From Lingula anatina (lineage: Eukaryota > Brachiopoda > Lingulata > Lingulida > Lingulidae), in NCBI RefSeq assembly GCF_001039355.2, contig NW_019775588.1:168188-229341 (forward strand): a stretch of DNA of 61,154 bases, read 5' to 3'. Shown in pieces: positions 37,176-48,014 of the stretch (the first letter of the stretch is position 1; every line of letters begins with the position of its first letter). Below the pieces are notes generated by a model. It worked only from the letters and a program-made list of their open reading frames with translations. It made no database searches and was not told where the DNA came from. The translations under genes were made by a program, and so were the position numbers.

Positions 37176-37643
37176 CTACGCCTTTAAGATGAAAAGGACT
37201 GTTGTATAGAGGCTAGAAGCTGTATAGAGGCTAGTCAGGTTTGGCGTCTTATTTCTCGTAAAAAAAGTATTTCGTTGATTATCTAACTGGCTCCAAGGTC
37301 CAATTTTCAGAGACCTCCAATTAAATTGTAGCGCCTTAATGTTGTTCACAAATCCTCTTGGAGACTCGTCTGTTTTCTTTTTTTTTTCTTCCCTGGGGTG
37401 CTGGGAGATATATAGAAGTTTAATGGCCGAACTGACAATGATTTCAAACACAAAAAGATTATGTATACTGAACAGAAATAGGTCATCGGTACACTGAATT
37501 TTCATGTTTAGTTTTTCCTGGGCAGCCAACTGAAGCCTGTTGAAGAGGCTATCGGCATTGGTGCCCCTTACCAAGACAGTTGAGAGAAACACAACAAACG
37601 CCAACCTCAAGTTACCGCTGTCTTGATTAACCCTCGTCTTCAT
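37176..37643 (-). CDS. 155-codon ORF with signal-peptide-like start, unrecognised
   Basis: One of the longest uninterrupted frames in the window, starting ATG at 37643 on the minus strand. After a polar head (MKTRVNQDSGN) it has a hydrophobic stretch, LRLAFVVFLSTVLV, then RGTNADSLFNRLQLAAQ, a plausible secretion signal followed by an amphipathic segment. Codon third positions favour G/C in about the first 55 codons, and the rest looks random. I therefore suspect a first coding exon followed by intron read-through; a strong donor, ttg|gtaagg, lies at 37572/37571. The context before ATG is weak (T at -3). No known precursor or domain is recognised, and downstream exons are not established. It lies past the 3' end of the inhibitory SMAD, on the same strand. 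Confidence 0.3.
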   Translation of the reverse strand: MKTRVNQDSGNLRLAFVVFLSTVLVRGTNADSLFNRLQLAAQEKLNMKIQCTDDLFLFSIHNLFVFEIIVSSAIKLLYISQHPREEKKKKTDESPRGFVNNIKALQFNWRSLKIGPWSQLDNQRNTFFTRNKTPNLTSLYTASSLYTTVLFILKA

Positions 37644-39670
37644 TTACCTCAGGCCGAGATAAAACAAACACAAAGAAAGCTCTCAATAAATTAATGTGGA
37701 GCACGTTTGAATTCACCTGCTGCCACGGTTAAAGGACAGGATTGAGGAAATGATAAACTTTTTGTGAAGTTCCATTTTTGCTGAAATAAATTTCAATGAC
37801 CATCATTTTATATACATATAGAATTTTCATGACAATGATGACTAGTTTTAATACGTAATAATGCTAAAACATTTTATCCTATGAATATTGTCATTTGATG
37901 ATAATAACACAACAAATTTATAACATATTTAATACCATTTTATTCAATAGAATGGCTGAAGAAAGGATCAATGAAAATGACCCTCATCTTTTATACATTT
38001 TACATTTCTATATCCCCACTTTCATAGGCTGAAATGTATCCAAACAGCCCATAAACTTAGGGAGGACTCCCTCTGTACAAGAATTCTCAAACAGTACAAC
38101 TGTGTAGCTTTTAATGAAGGCCCAACCCGCAGTTCATTAAAAAATATAGTTCATATATTTACACTGTACAACAGTAAATTGACATTTAAAAGAATGTCAA
38201 AGTTTTGTAATTGAAATTATTTAAATAATATAGTTCACAATAATCTATTTAAAATAAGGTCGTACTGACCTCTAAGACCAATAGTGTTTTCAATGTTAAA
38301 GAGATAAAGAAAATAACTTCCAAAGCAAGATATGGAGACATTATAATGGGAATCAACCAGCTCATGGCAACAGTTGCCATAGAAATGGATATCAATGAAT
38401 GAAATCGGTTGACAAAAAGTCTGAGTATGTGTGAATTGATTAATTTCAGAATAAGGCTTCAAGTTACAAAGGTGTACCAAAGACATGGGTGTATATTCTA
38501 CGTAACTACGATTACAAACAATGCACTTAAAGAAGCTAATATATGTGTTAGGGTTAGAGACTCGTAGCAGGCATGTAGATATTCTTAGTACCTATTTCCT
38601 CTATCTGTTTTAGCACCTAAGTATGACTTAAATCTGAAGACTAGTGGTTTTCTTGCACATTAGACAAAACCTGAACACACATTATGACTGAAATTTAAAT
38701 GGCTATCTAAATGGAATACTGACAAACACATATGGATCATTTCTTGTCCTTGGAGAGTTGCTCCTTTTTAAAAATAGAAAACAATACAGCTATTTGTTAA
38801 AATTTACTTACATTTCTTTTGAGAACATACAAAACTGTTCTGTTGTTCACTCAAACAACACCACCAGTGTTTAACCAAACCTACACATACAATGGTGTTT
38901 CTATTACAGTCAGATGCCATATCAAGAAGACAATACCTGGAGTATTGTGACAAAGAAGAAAACATCTCCAAGAGGACACCATCAACAACAACAACAAAAA
39001 GGTAAATCATATAAGGAAAACAATTGTCAAATACGTTACCTTTACTGGGATATGTTGAATTAGTTGTGAAATAGTTCACTGAAGCCTGTTCAAAAAACAT
39101 TGTAGGTTGGACTTTCACTCTATAGTATAGAATCAACTACTAAGGTGAGACACAGACACCTAAGAGCATTCTGATGAAGACAATAACAAGCATAATTAGA
39201 AATCATACCTAAATTTTTAATTCTGCAGTGCAAGATGACCTTATGCTTATTGCGGTTGACTGTATTAGAAATTTAATTTGGTTAAATGAAAGTGGACTTT
39301 TGCCAAGAGTTGGGCATACAAAGAATTTCAATTTTGAGAAGTCGGCAACACACCTGCATTAAAACATCAATTTATCTAGTCATTGTTTTTAATTAAGACA
39401 ATTTTGACTTTACTAATCATTTACTGTAAGAAATATGAAAGTGAAAATACCTTTTACTTTGCAACAGCGAGTAGGAAAAAAAAACAACAAAAAACAAAAG
39501 CAGTATCTATTTCACACAGGTTGTAATATGATATGGGTACTGCTTAGAGCAGGGCAAATGCAGTAGTTGCGTCATTGCATTGAATGTGAGTGTTTCCCGT
39601 CTAGAAATAGGTCAAATCTACAGCCTCTCTGAGGAGAAGTAGTAGAAATGTGTGTTGAAGGCAACGTGTG

Positions 39671-39720
39671 CATGTCTGTGTGCATGTGTGTGTGTGCGTG
39701 CACTTGTGTGTGTGTGTGTG
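39671..39720. repeat. (GT)n-rich microsatellite
   Basis: Interrupted GT/GC repeats followed by an uninterrupted GT run to 39720. Confidence 0.95.
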
Positions 39721-40990
39721 CATACTAGAACAAATTGCACTGTTTTCATCTCAATATAAATTACAATGTAAAAATGTAGGTTACTATGTACAATATAATA
39801 TAATTGTATACAAAATATTCATCTGAAGGTATCTGCAACAACACTAAGTCCAGCAGATATCACCACCTTCAGTTAGTGCAATGGCCTCATTCAGTATGTG
39901 CGTGATTGGTCAGATTTATCAGACTGCTAGCCCCTTCCTCTGAAGGGGTAAGAGGCACTGCAGTTAATCCCCTCTCTACAGATGCCTATCCCCTGAATTC
40001 TTCACTCTCGGGGTACCTGTGAACCAGACAGCTTCACTGCCATTTCAAGGTGATTTTATAGTTTTACCACAGATTCCACATCTAACAAATTTCTGCACTA
40101 CCATACCATTACATTGTGTTTTAGCACATGTATAAATACAGGTTTCCAGTCTATGCTACCAATGAGTCCTGGCGTCTGTCATTCAAGGTAAATGACTGAA
40201 CACAGTCCTTTTTTTCATTTATTATAATTACATACTATTGTTTTTAACTCCTAGACTTAAGAGTAAAAGATATTTTTATAGCTGTTTTTTTTTTTATTCA
40301 AATGAATGTGACAACTGTCAAAATATAAGATTGAAGGAGGAATATATCACCTCATGAAAAGGAGACAAAGAAACCTGAACTTTTTTTTTATGCCAGACAG
40401 AAAAACCTGTAAATATGTCCCAAAACACAAGATATAATGGTATGGTTGTGTAAAATAGCGGTGGGTTGTGCAGAAAATAATAAGATATGAAGAACATGTA
40501 ATGCTAATAATCACGTGCAGCAGTTAACCAGCCTGACTCTTCTCTCTCCTGATTTTACCTCCATGTCATATTTGAACAATGCATAGTAAAGGGCACTTGG
40601 CTATGCTTCTGTCCTTCCACACAGGTTCAGTCATGGTGCATTCTGTTTCCATTGCACCCTATTTTGTGCTCAAGTAAGCTCCCAGTTGTTAAATCCCTGC
40701 CATATATATCAAAATAAATATATCCTCCACTCTGTCTTATAACCCGTGGTTTGTGAACTCCTGTCTGTGGTTACATCCCTGACATTTTCTCTTTTCTGTC
40801 ACATCTTACATCAAGATGCATACAATGAAAAATCCCTCCGCAATTTTCCTTCCTGGCAGTTCCAATCTATTCCACTAAAATGCAGAATATTTTGCTCAAT
40901 TTAAGCAATCATATTTTTTGCGTAGATTTCTTGTGTCGTAAAATACTTTTGGTAGCATTCTGTGGGTACAGACTGTGGCAGTGCTGTCTA

Positions 40991-41058
40991 GGAGGTGGGG
41001 GGGGGGGGGATCGGTGGGATCAGGGAAGAGGCTGTTTTCAGGGTGGGGAGTGGGAGGT
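40991..41058 (+). other. G-rich tract with G-quadruplex potential
   Basis: It holds runs of G of 12, 3, 3, 3, 4 and 3 within about 65 bases (ggaggtgggg..., ggtggg, aggg, ggtgggg, gtggg). It lies just past the inhibitory SMAD stop codon. The G-rich strand is the one opposite to the SMAD transcript, so the transcript would be C-rich here. Confidence 0.7.
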
Positions 41059-41271
41059 AGGCAACAACCCATAAGCCACACTGTTATGCAATACGATTAT
41101 TTTCCCTGCAATTGCAATGCTGATATAAGTCATACATCAACAAGTCATAGTAAATCCAAGCTGTGTGATATTTCTTTTCAGACTGCAGATGGTAAATCCT
41201 ATGGGTTCTCCTTACATATGCCATCAAATTATGTACCATATCACTGGTTGTATTCCCAGGTACACCTCATA

Positions 41272-41810
41272 TCACCTCTTCACGTTTAATAAAACTTCTA
41301 TCCAACACGGACATGAAGTTATAAACTGTCTTGAGTAACTCGGTCCCCAGCCTTTAGCAAAACTGATCTGAATAGAGTTTGGGTTGTATGGGCCATCAGA
41401 CGTAGGCCGTCGAGTCTGTTCCAAAAGGTGCGATAAATCATAATCAAACATTTTCACAGCATATCCAGGTAACACTTTATGTACCATCAACGTCCGCACA
41501 CAGGGAGGATCCAGCGTTGGTGAGTTGACAAACACTGGGTATTCAGAGCGATTGTACAACCACACTCCGTCCCCCTCTTTACTCAATGTCACACCAATGC
41601 CCACTTTGTTTCGAGTTCTTTTCACTGAATCCGAAGCAGGAGTCTCACGCTGTAAGACCCCTAGGCACATTCCATCCCCATGAGGTAGTTCTTGAAATAT
41701 GTTCACAGTTTCCTTGAAAACGGAAAAGAGGCGACCAACTCTTTGCCGCAGCTCCCAGTAGGCTATATGGCACCAGTGCATCCCATGTCCACCACTGGAG
41801 AGTGTGTCCC
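41272..41810 (-). CDS. Inhibitory SMAD (Smad6/7 type), last exon with the MH2 domain
   Basis: Inhibitory SMADs block TGF-beta/BMP signalling by binding type I receptors and competing with receptor SMADs, acting in cytoplasm and nucleus (family knowledge). On the minus strand this exon opens after tcattccag (ending 41811) two bases short of a codon, and gives 178 residues to a TGA at 41272-41274. It covers the full MH2 domain: [19 protein letters not shown] at the start, [54 protein letters not shown], and the L3-loop region [20 protein letters not shown]. It ends LLNVKR with no SSXS tail, so it is not a receptor [22 protein letters not shown] resembles vertebrate Smad6 more than Smad7, but invertebrates usually have one Smad6/7 gene. 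The MH1-like part lies upstream, not seen here. Confidence 0.95.
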
Positions 41811-42715
41811 CTGGAATGACAAGACAGCACATTCAGATCAACTATAACTACACACAAGGTGAAGATGATTAATATAAACAACTTGTATCAAAATAAATTC
41901 CTTTCTTTTCCACTTATCTTATGTTAAGTTAAAAATACACTGAGTTACTTTCAACAATCCTGTTACAAATATGGAAACTGAATACTAACATCTGTGGGGA
42001 ATCGAATCAAATCAAGATGGAGCTCTACATGCTTAATCAAAATCCAAATTGCAATATGCCATAAAAACAAGACTGAAGTCAATATTGGACAAATATTGAC
42101 TCTGGTTAAAGAGGATGTCTTTTAGCTTGGGTATATTACTGTCCCTTACAGGAATTAAAACCTTTCCTCATATAAAGGGGAATTTACTAATTACTTAAAC
42201 CCTATCTTATACAAAAATACATGTTAAGAAAACAAATTTTATTCCAGTGTTTCTGTTACTATCAATAACTTAAATGTGCCTTTTACAAGCTACTCAAATT
42301 TGCAGCTTCAGCTAGTAAAATGTAACTGCAGCTGAATACGGTAACATTGTAACTGGATAGTAAATAGTTGCATTATTAGTGGTAATGTATCAGCAAAGCT
42401 ATGGGTCAGACTGCATTGGTCATTATTTTAAAGGCAATCAAGTTACAACATTCCTGCTGTAGTCAAAAGACATGATCAATATAACCAGCAACCTGAAGTC
42501 AATCAGCAGCTTAATAACAGAAGAAGCTGAGAGAATGAAATCATTGAGGCAGAAATAAACTGCCAACACTGCAACAGTACCAGAGAAAGACCATCTTAGT
42601 CTATCCATTGTCTCATCCACAAAATACATCAATAATTGACCAACATCCCCATAGAGTAGTGGATCTCTGAAGTCAGATGGGGTGGTTTGCAAACCTGTAA
42701 AAAATAGACTGTTTT

Positions 42716-42876
42716 CAGGGGCAGATGGAAGCCATCTTCTGGGTCTTTTGGAAGACAGTCAGATATTAAAGTTTACATTGACGGGCATCTAATTTTTTTT
42801 TTTTTTTTGACGGTCAAAAATGGAGGATGGATCAACATAGATCATTTGGAAGACTCTCAGAAAATATCCACCCCTG
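42716..42876. mobile_element. Short DNA-transposon relic with CAGGGG ends, copy 2
   Basis: Begins caggggcaga and ends tccacccctg, with internal ccatcttctgggtctt, a long T run after tgacgggcatctaa, and ggaagactctcagaaaatat, as in the copy at 4363-4531. The bases gttt(t) flank both ends and may be a remnant of a target duplication. It lies in the inhibitory SMAD intron. Confidence 0.65.
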
Positions 42877-43253
42877 GTTTTGTGTTTTAATTTCACATCA
42901 AAGAAATGTCCGACTATACTGGAGTTCTATTTTTCATCACCTCAACCCTCACAAAAATCTTGAATTATTTAGTTTGCTAACTTTCAAATATTCGTTTCAT
43001 TTTCTTTCCATCCTTTGATACCAGCCCTACAAAAGCCTGTAGGAGAAGTCAATTAGCCATTAGCCTACACCATATAGTCTGCATTCTCTTCACCAGAAGG
43101 CTAACTTAAATAAGAAATCAATCTGCATTCTATGTAAAAACAATACACTACAACTGACTGTGACTAATCTTTTGACTGCATACATGAATAGCCCAATGCC
43201 CATGCTTGCTGGGCTGGAGTGGATCCAGTGGCATGGCTGGCCTACTATTATAG

Positions 43254-43506
43254 GCCTTATAAACGGATTGGTCATTTACTAACATTACCCGCAGATCTTA
43301 TAGCACTAACACCCATATTAATCACATAACCCACAAATTAACCAGCACTACCAGACAGATGAATGTTAAGGCTAGGAATTGCTCTGGTAATAGTAAATAC
43401 TTTTATGGTGTGTTGGTTAATTTATGGGTTATGTGGTTAATATGGGCATTAGTGCTAAAAGATCTGTGGGTAGTGTTAGTAAACACCTAATCCATTTATA
43501 AGACCA
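43254..43506. mobile_element. Foldback element, family C
   Basis: Two arms of about 95 bp are inverted copies. The left arm reads cttataaacggatt, tttactaaca, agatctta, tagcactaac and cccatattaa. The right arm, on the other strand, reads cttataaatggatt, tttactaaca, agatcttt, tagcactaat and cccatattaa. The centre is about 45 bp and unrelated. No coding capacity. The sequence does not resemble families A or B. Confidence 0.8.
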
Positions 43507-44353
43507 GTTGGTTAGGTGATGTTGGCTGGTGGTGCTTTCAAGGTCAGTTTGAAGACATCAGTCATGGAAATGAACGCCTCCTCAAGACAGTATGGTAAAA
43601 CTTTTAGCATTAAACCAAATAAGAACCAGATCCTATACGCACTACAAACATGTCACTCCTTTAGAGTCTGCATAACTTGGCATCACCTGTTACAGCTACA
43701 GGTGTCACAACATTGGACAGTCAATAGCATATTAAGAGAAACATGAAAAGCATTTTTCTAATGTTCAAGATGCAAAAGTTGCAACAGGTTGTCAGGCGCT
43801 GCTCTCTCTATTATTTAGTGGAGCACTTATGGGAAGGAAGGAAAAAGAGAGAAATGTCCACTTATCCAATATGTTGCTAAATGAGACACACCAGTACAGT
43901 GGGACTCTACTGACCCATATCTTTTCTCTGCCAAAACTTCTACCACCTAGCATCTCAAATCTGAAATGTTGAGGAACTCTCTCTGTGCATGTGTGCATAC
44001 ATGGTGTCAGTTGTGTCTACTTCACCTTAAACTGGAGAGACCAGGTGTAAGGGCCAGTGTTTTAAACCTACCCTAGGTGTCTTTTCATTAGTTTGGAATC
44101 AAAACTACCAGTAACAAATCTCACTTCACCAACAGTGTCCATGGCTAGGTACTGGCTGCATCACACAAAGGTCAGACACTAAACTTATTGCCTCTTTTCC
44201 AACTGAATTATCTAATAAATATAAGTTCCTGGAGTGTTTATACCTACCTAGGAATCAAAGTAAGGAAAAGCTTTTAGAGCGATTACAATCTGTGACAGTC
44301 ATGACAGCTGATGTCTTTTTGTGGCTATAATCACATTATGAGAGCACTTCTGT

Positions 44354-44632
44354 GGCTCCTGCTGCCTAGAGCCTGGCAGACTGCTGACTCCACATCAGCT
44401 ATGCCAATACTCTCTTACACAAGGCTCCTGCTGCCTAGAGCCTGGCAGACTGCTGACTCCACATCAGCTATGCCAATACTCTCTTACACAAGGCTCCTGC
44501 TACATAGAGCCTGGCAGACTGCTGACTCCACATCAGCTATCCCATATACTCTCTTACACAAGGCTTCTGCTGCCTAGAGCCTGGCAGACTTCTGACTCCA
44601 CATCAGCTATGCCACACGGCTCTTACACACGG
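44354..44632. repeat. 69-bp minisatellite, about four copies
   Basis: Units start at 44354, 44423, 44492 and about 44562, each beginning ggctcctgctgcctagagcc (with changes in later units) and ending ctcttacacaa. The first two are nearly identical; the third and fourth have substitutions and a 1-base length change. The 69-base period keeps a forward frame open through three copies, which is a by-product of the period rather than evidence for a gene. Confidence 0.93.
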
Positions 44633-47600
44633 CTACTGGCTTCGAGCTAACTACAGCACAGCCCTCTTGAAGATAAAATTATATACGCAACTCTACAAGG
44701 TTAAAACTGGAACTTCATTTTCACTCCCATCCATTTATTCTTACCCACAAAATACTATGACTGGAATGGTGCTCTTGATTGAATGGACAAGACATCCCAG
44801 ACCTTATGGAGGAGGCCCCATTTAACATACCAGTGAACATTGTAGATCACAATATAAATGTCCACATATGCTAATCATCAGAGATGGCATGCTCCATCAG
44901 AGATGGCATGCTCGGGGGAATGCTAACAGTAGAAGAGTCCTGGTCTGGCCCTAGACTTATCCCTGTCATTTATAGACTTCACTTACAGCTATGTTTTGTC
45001 TATTTTAAGATCTGTCAATGTTGGGTCAGTCTGGGAGTTGGTGGTTAGAGGAGCCAATTTGCTAGCATTAAGAAAAGAATCAAACTACAACTCTAAATTA
45101 AGCTACTGATTAGTTTCAATAAAAACTGTCACGTCCACTTTTATATTTACCTATACTTTTATTTTATTTTTTTTTCTTTTTGCACAAATATTGTAAGAAG
45201 AATTTTATAAATATTTCGCTTCTCTTCAAACCTTTTATGTCTGATGCAAGGGGATGCAAGTACAAGATAAGATTACTCTGCTAGAATCAGATAAAAATAT
45301 TCTTTCTTTTGAATTTACGAAACAATACAATTTCCTGATATGACCACCTACATTCCACAACTAAATATTCTATGTAAGATCTAAGAGATGACCTCATGGT
45401 TTACTGTATGCATAGGCTGTGTAATGAGTGCACAGATGCCAAAATAATTGACTGAAGTCTATTGATTCTGGGACTCTATAACCATAATAGAGGCCAAAGC
45501 TCTGTCTGTTGATGATAAGAAGCTTCATACTGACTGGTCGCTACATCTCCATTAACAGCAAGCGCCTATATGATAGGATGTCTTTGGACTGCGTCTTTGG
45601 ACTACACGGCCTTTGCTTGCAATCCTATACTTATCTTTCTTTTAAAAAAATCTTAAAACAGAAACCAACTTCAATTCCCCCTCTCTCATCTTTTTTAATG
45701 TTTCCCCTCACACTTTCTACACTACCCCACTATCTAACACAAGTAACAAGCTCGTATATATTAAGTGTAACTGCTGGTGTCTTTTTAAGATGAATATTTC
45801 CATTAGTGTGTCTTTCCCCAGTTGGCAGCCACCCAGTCTCCTTGAAGAAATGAAATACCACGGCGCATTCAGGGCACTGCAGGTTTCTGACACCCAGAAC
45901 AGCTACCCTCTCTCCACAACCTCACTCAGCAGTGACCAACTCACAAAGCTCTCATTTGAAATTTGTACATTTGAATTATAGTAACTCTGGTTAAATGCAC
46001 ACTACAAAAGGCTTCATCTTCTTTTCTCGATATATGCTTTCTTATCAAACAGAGTATTTATATCTTTAGAAGTGATCCACAGGGTGTTTCCAGTTTACAA
46101 AAAACCCTGACCTGCCAGCCAAGCAAGAGGCAGACTGTTTGCAGCTCAACAACTTGATAAGTGGAAATTGGTTTCACTGGAGCCACTGAGGAACATTCCA
46201 TGTCTTGTTTGGCCTATCAAAACAGAATTTTCTCTCTTATTTTTTCCCCTTTTTCCAGTTAACGGTCTCAGCTTGGGTAATTTCAACAGTGCTAAATAAA
46301 ATGGGAATGGAGAGAGGATGCAAAATTATCCAAATCAATTAGATGAAAAGATATGCAACCTTTTCATAAGTATGACTTAATTTTGAAACAAGTGAATTGT
46401 TTTTTCTTTTTCTTTTTTTCTACTACTATTTTGGAAGAGGTATGGAATGGAAGAAATCTCCCCTATCTTTTCAAAAAAATATTCATCAAACCTTATAATT
46501 TCACTTGACAAGGAACTGTCCCTATTTCTTTTTACTATACACAGTCATAAAACCATGAAATACATAAATGAGGGCCTGGAGAGCCTTGTATACCCCACCC
46601 CCATTTCACCCAAACACTCAATTTGTTTCTTTCTGTTGGACAGAGGGGGTAAAGGGTTCAGCACTAATTCCTTCCCATATAAATGATTATATCAAGCACT
46701 AAACAAACCCAGCTTATTATCACAATAATCTATATACATTATCTTTTCCCATTTCCATTGAACATCTGTACTCAGGGGGCAAAGAGCCAATTCTTTTGTG
46801 GTTTTATGAATATCATTTTCGACTTAAGTAAACTAGCTGCTAGATTTGACTGTTTAGGCCCAATCAAATGCAGTTGCTGATATTTGTTCCAATAAATTTG
46901 TTACAAAATCTGAAAATTAGCTGCAGTCTTGTTTCCGCACACACCTGTATCAACATTACAGCCATTATAGTATTTAAAACTTTGAAGGCTTCCTGTGAGG
47001 GTGGTGTGTCATTTTCTATGTTGTAATTACTTGCAACACATCTTTTCAATGGAAAATATTCAACACCACTGAAGTATAATGCATTTCTTCCTCAGCTGTG
47101 GTTGATTATATTTTGATTTAGTGAGGAAAATTTCAATATAAATTCCTGACAAAGTAATGAAATTTGTATAGAAGGGATGTCATGTTTTCTTTGTGGTAAA
47201 TCTATAATTATAAAACAATGCCAGGAAGGTTATGGAATTTGATATGCCAACCACTGGTCTACAATTTTCCTTTGTTGATCTCATGTTTAATTCCCTTATC
47301 AATAAAAGCTGTAATGCAATATTCAAAATTTACCTTGCAGCAGCTTTGAAAAATATCTGCCTTTTGGACCAGTACTTTATTCAATCTGAGATTTTAAAAA
47401 AGTAAATTCATTTCTGGTAGAAACATAATATATTCTGTTATTAAAGCTTGAGTGCAAATTATTCCATTACCTTACAAACTGAGCCAGAAGATCACATATA
47501 AATGTTAATGTATTTTAACAAGCATATCTCAAATGAGTATCAATAAAACAAATACTTTCAAAGTTTTATCTTGCCTATGGTGAAAAAGTCAAACAAGGCA

Positions 47601-47978
47601 GATATCTTTTGGATCCACTCTTCCCTTGTATGTCATCACTCGGACTTCTACATAATGAAATGTCTCTATAAAAAGGGATTTCAAGTGAAATTTAATTCTT
47701 GTTTTTCTCTCTTTGATTAATTCTTCAGTAAGTCAACCAAATGGGAAAGTCTCCAGTTTCCAGAATCAGGATCTTTTCTTACCATCCCAAAGTAGAAGGA
47801 TTTTATACACCTATTAAATCAGGTGGAGAGAGTTGGTCTAAATTTAGGAAGAAGTTTGGAAAAAAGGAAGGAAAGGATAACCAATAAATAAGTCAGTAAA
47901 ACTTAAACAAGTCAGAAAAATGGACAGAACAGAAAATGCTATTAGTTGGTTTTGATATAAAATTATATTATGCCTTAC

Positions 47979-48014
47979 CAATCTCTGTAATACAGTCTTC
48001 AGACCCATGAAAAT
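47979..48014 (-). CDS. 36-nt micro-exon of the inhibitory SMAD
   Basis: On the minus strand a 36-base stretch lies between the acceptor ataatcattttctag (ending at 48015) and the donor gtaagg (from 47978). It encodes, with one base borrowed at each side, DFHGSEDCITEIG. Its last base completes a glycine codon with the first two bases of the MH2 exon at 41810, so the phases fit exactly. It would supply the linker just before the MH2 domain, where vertebrate SMAD6/7 also have a short, poorly conserved segment. It also needs an upstream exon ending one base into a codon. The evidence is splice signals and phase only, since linker sequence is too variable to align. Confidence 0.6.

Larger units (their letters stand above)
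37644..41271 (-). other. Region downstream of the inhibitory SMAD, likely including its 3'UTR
   Basis: No coding exon is visible after the SMAD stop at 41272-41274 on the minus strand. Candidate polyadenylation signals (AATAAA on the minus strand) include 40218-40223, one at about 40295, and one at about 37938. Without transcript data the 3'UTR could be 1 to 3.4 kb. The stretch includes GT-rich microsatellite sequence (39671-39720) and a G-rich tract (40991-41058). Confidence 0.4.
41811..47978 (-). other. Intron of the inhibitory SMAD gene (between micro-exon and last exon)
   Basis: About 6.2 kb from donor gtaagg (47978-47973) to acceptor ccag (41811). It contains an hAT-like relic (42716-42876), a foldback element (43254-43506) and a 69-bp minisatellite (44354-44632); otherwise it is AT-rich with no coding signal. 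No other exon in it fits the phase between the two assigned exons. Confidence 0.55.

Noticed and set aside
44311-44577. 88-codon forward frame with repeated LLLPRAWQTADSTSAMP
   Set aside because: Produced by the 69-bp minisatellite, whose period is a multiple of three; it is intronic to the SMAD on the other strand.
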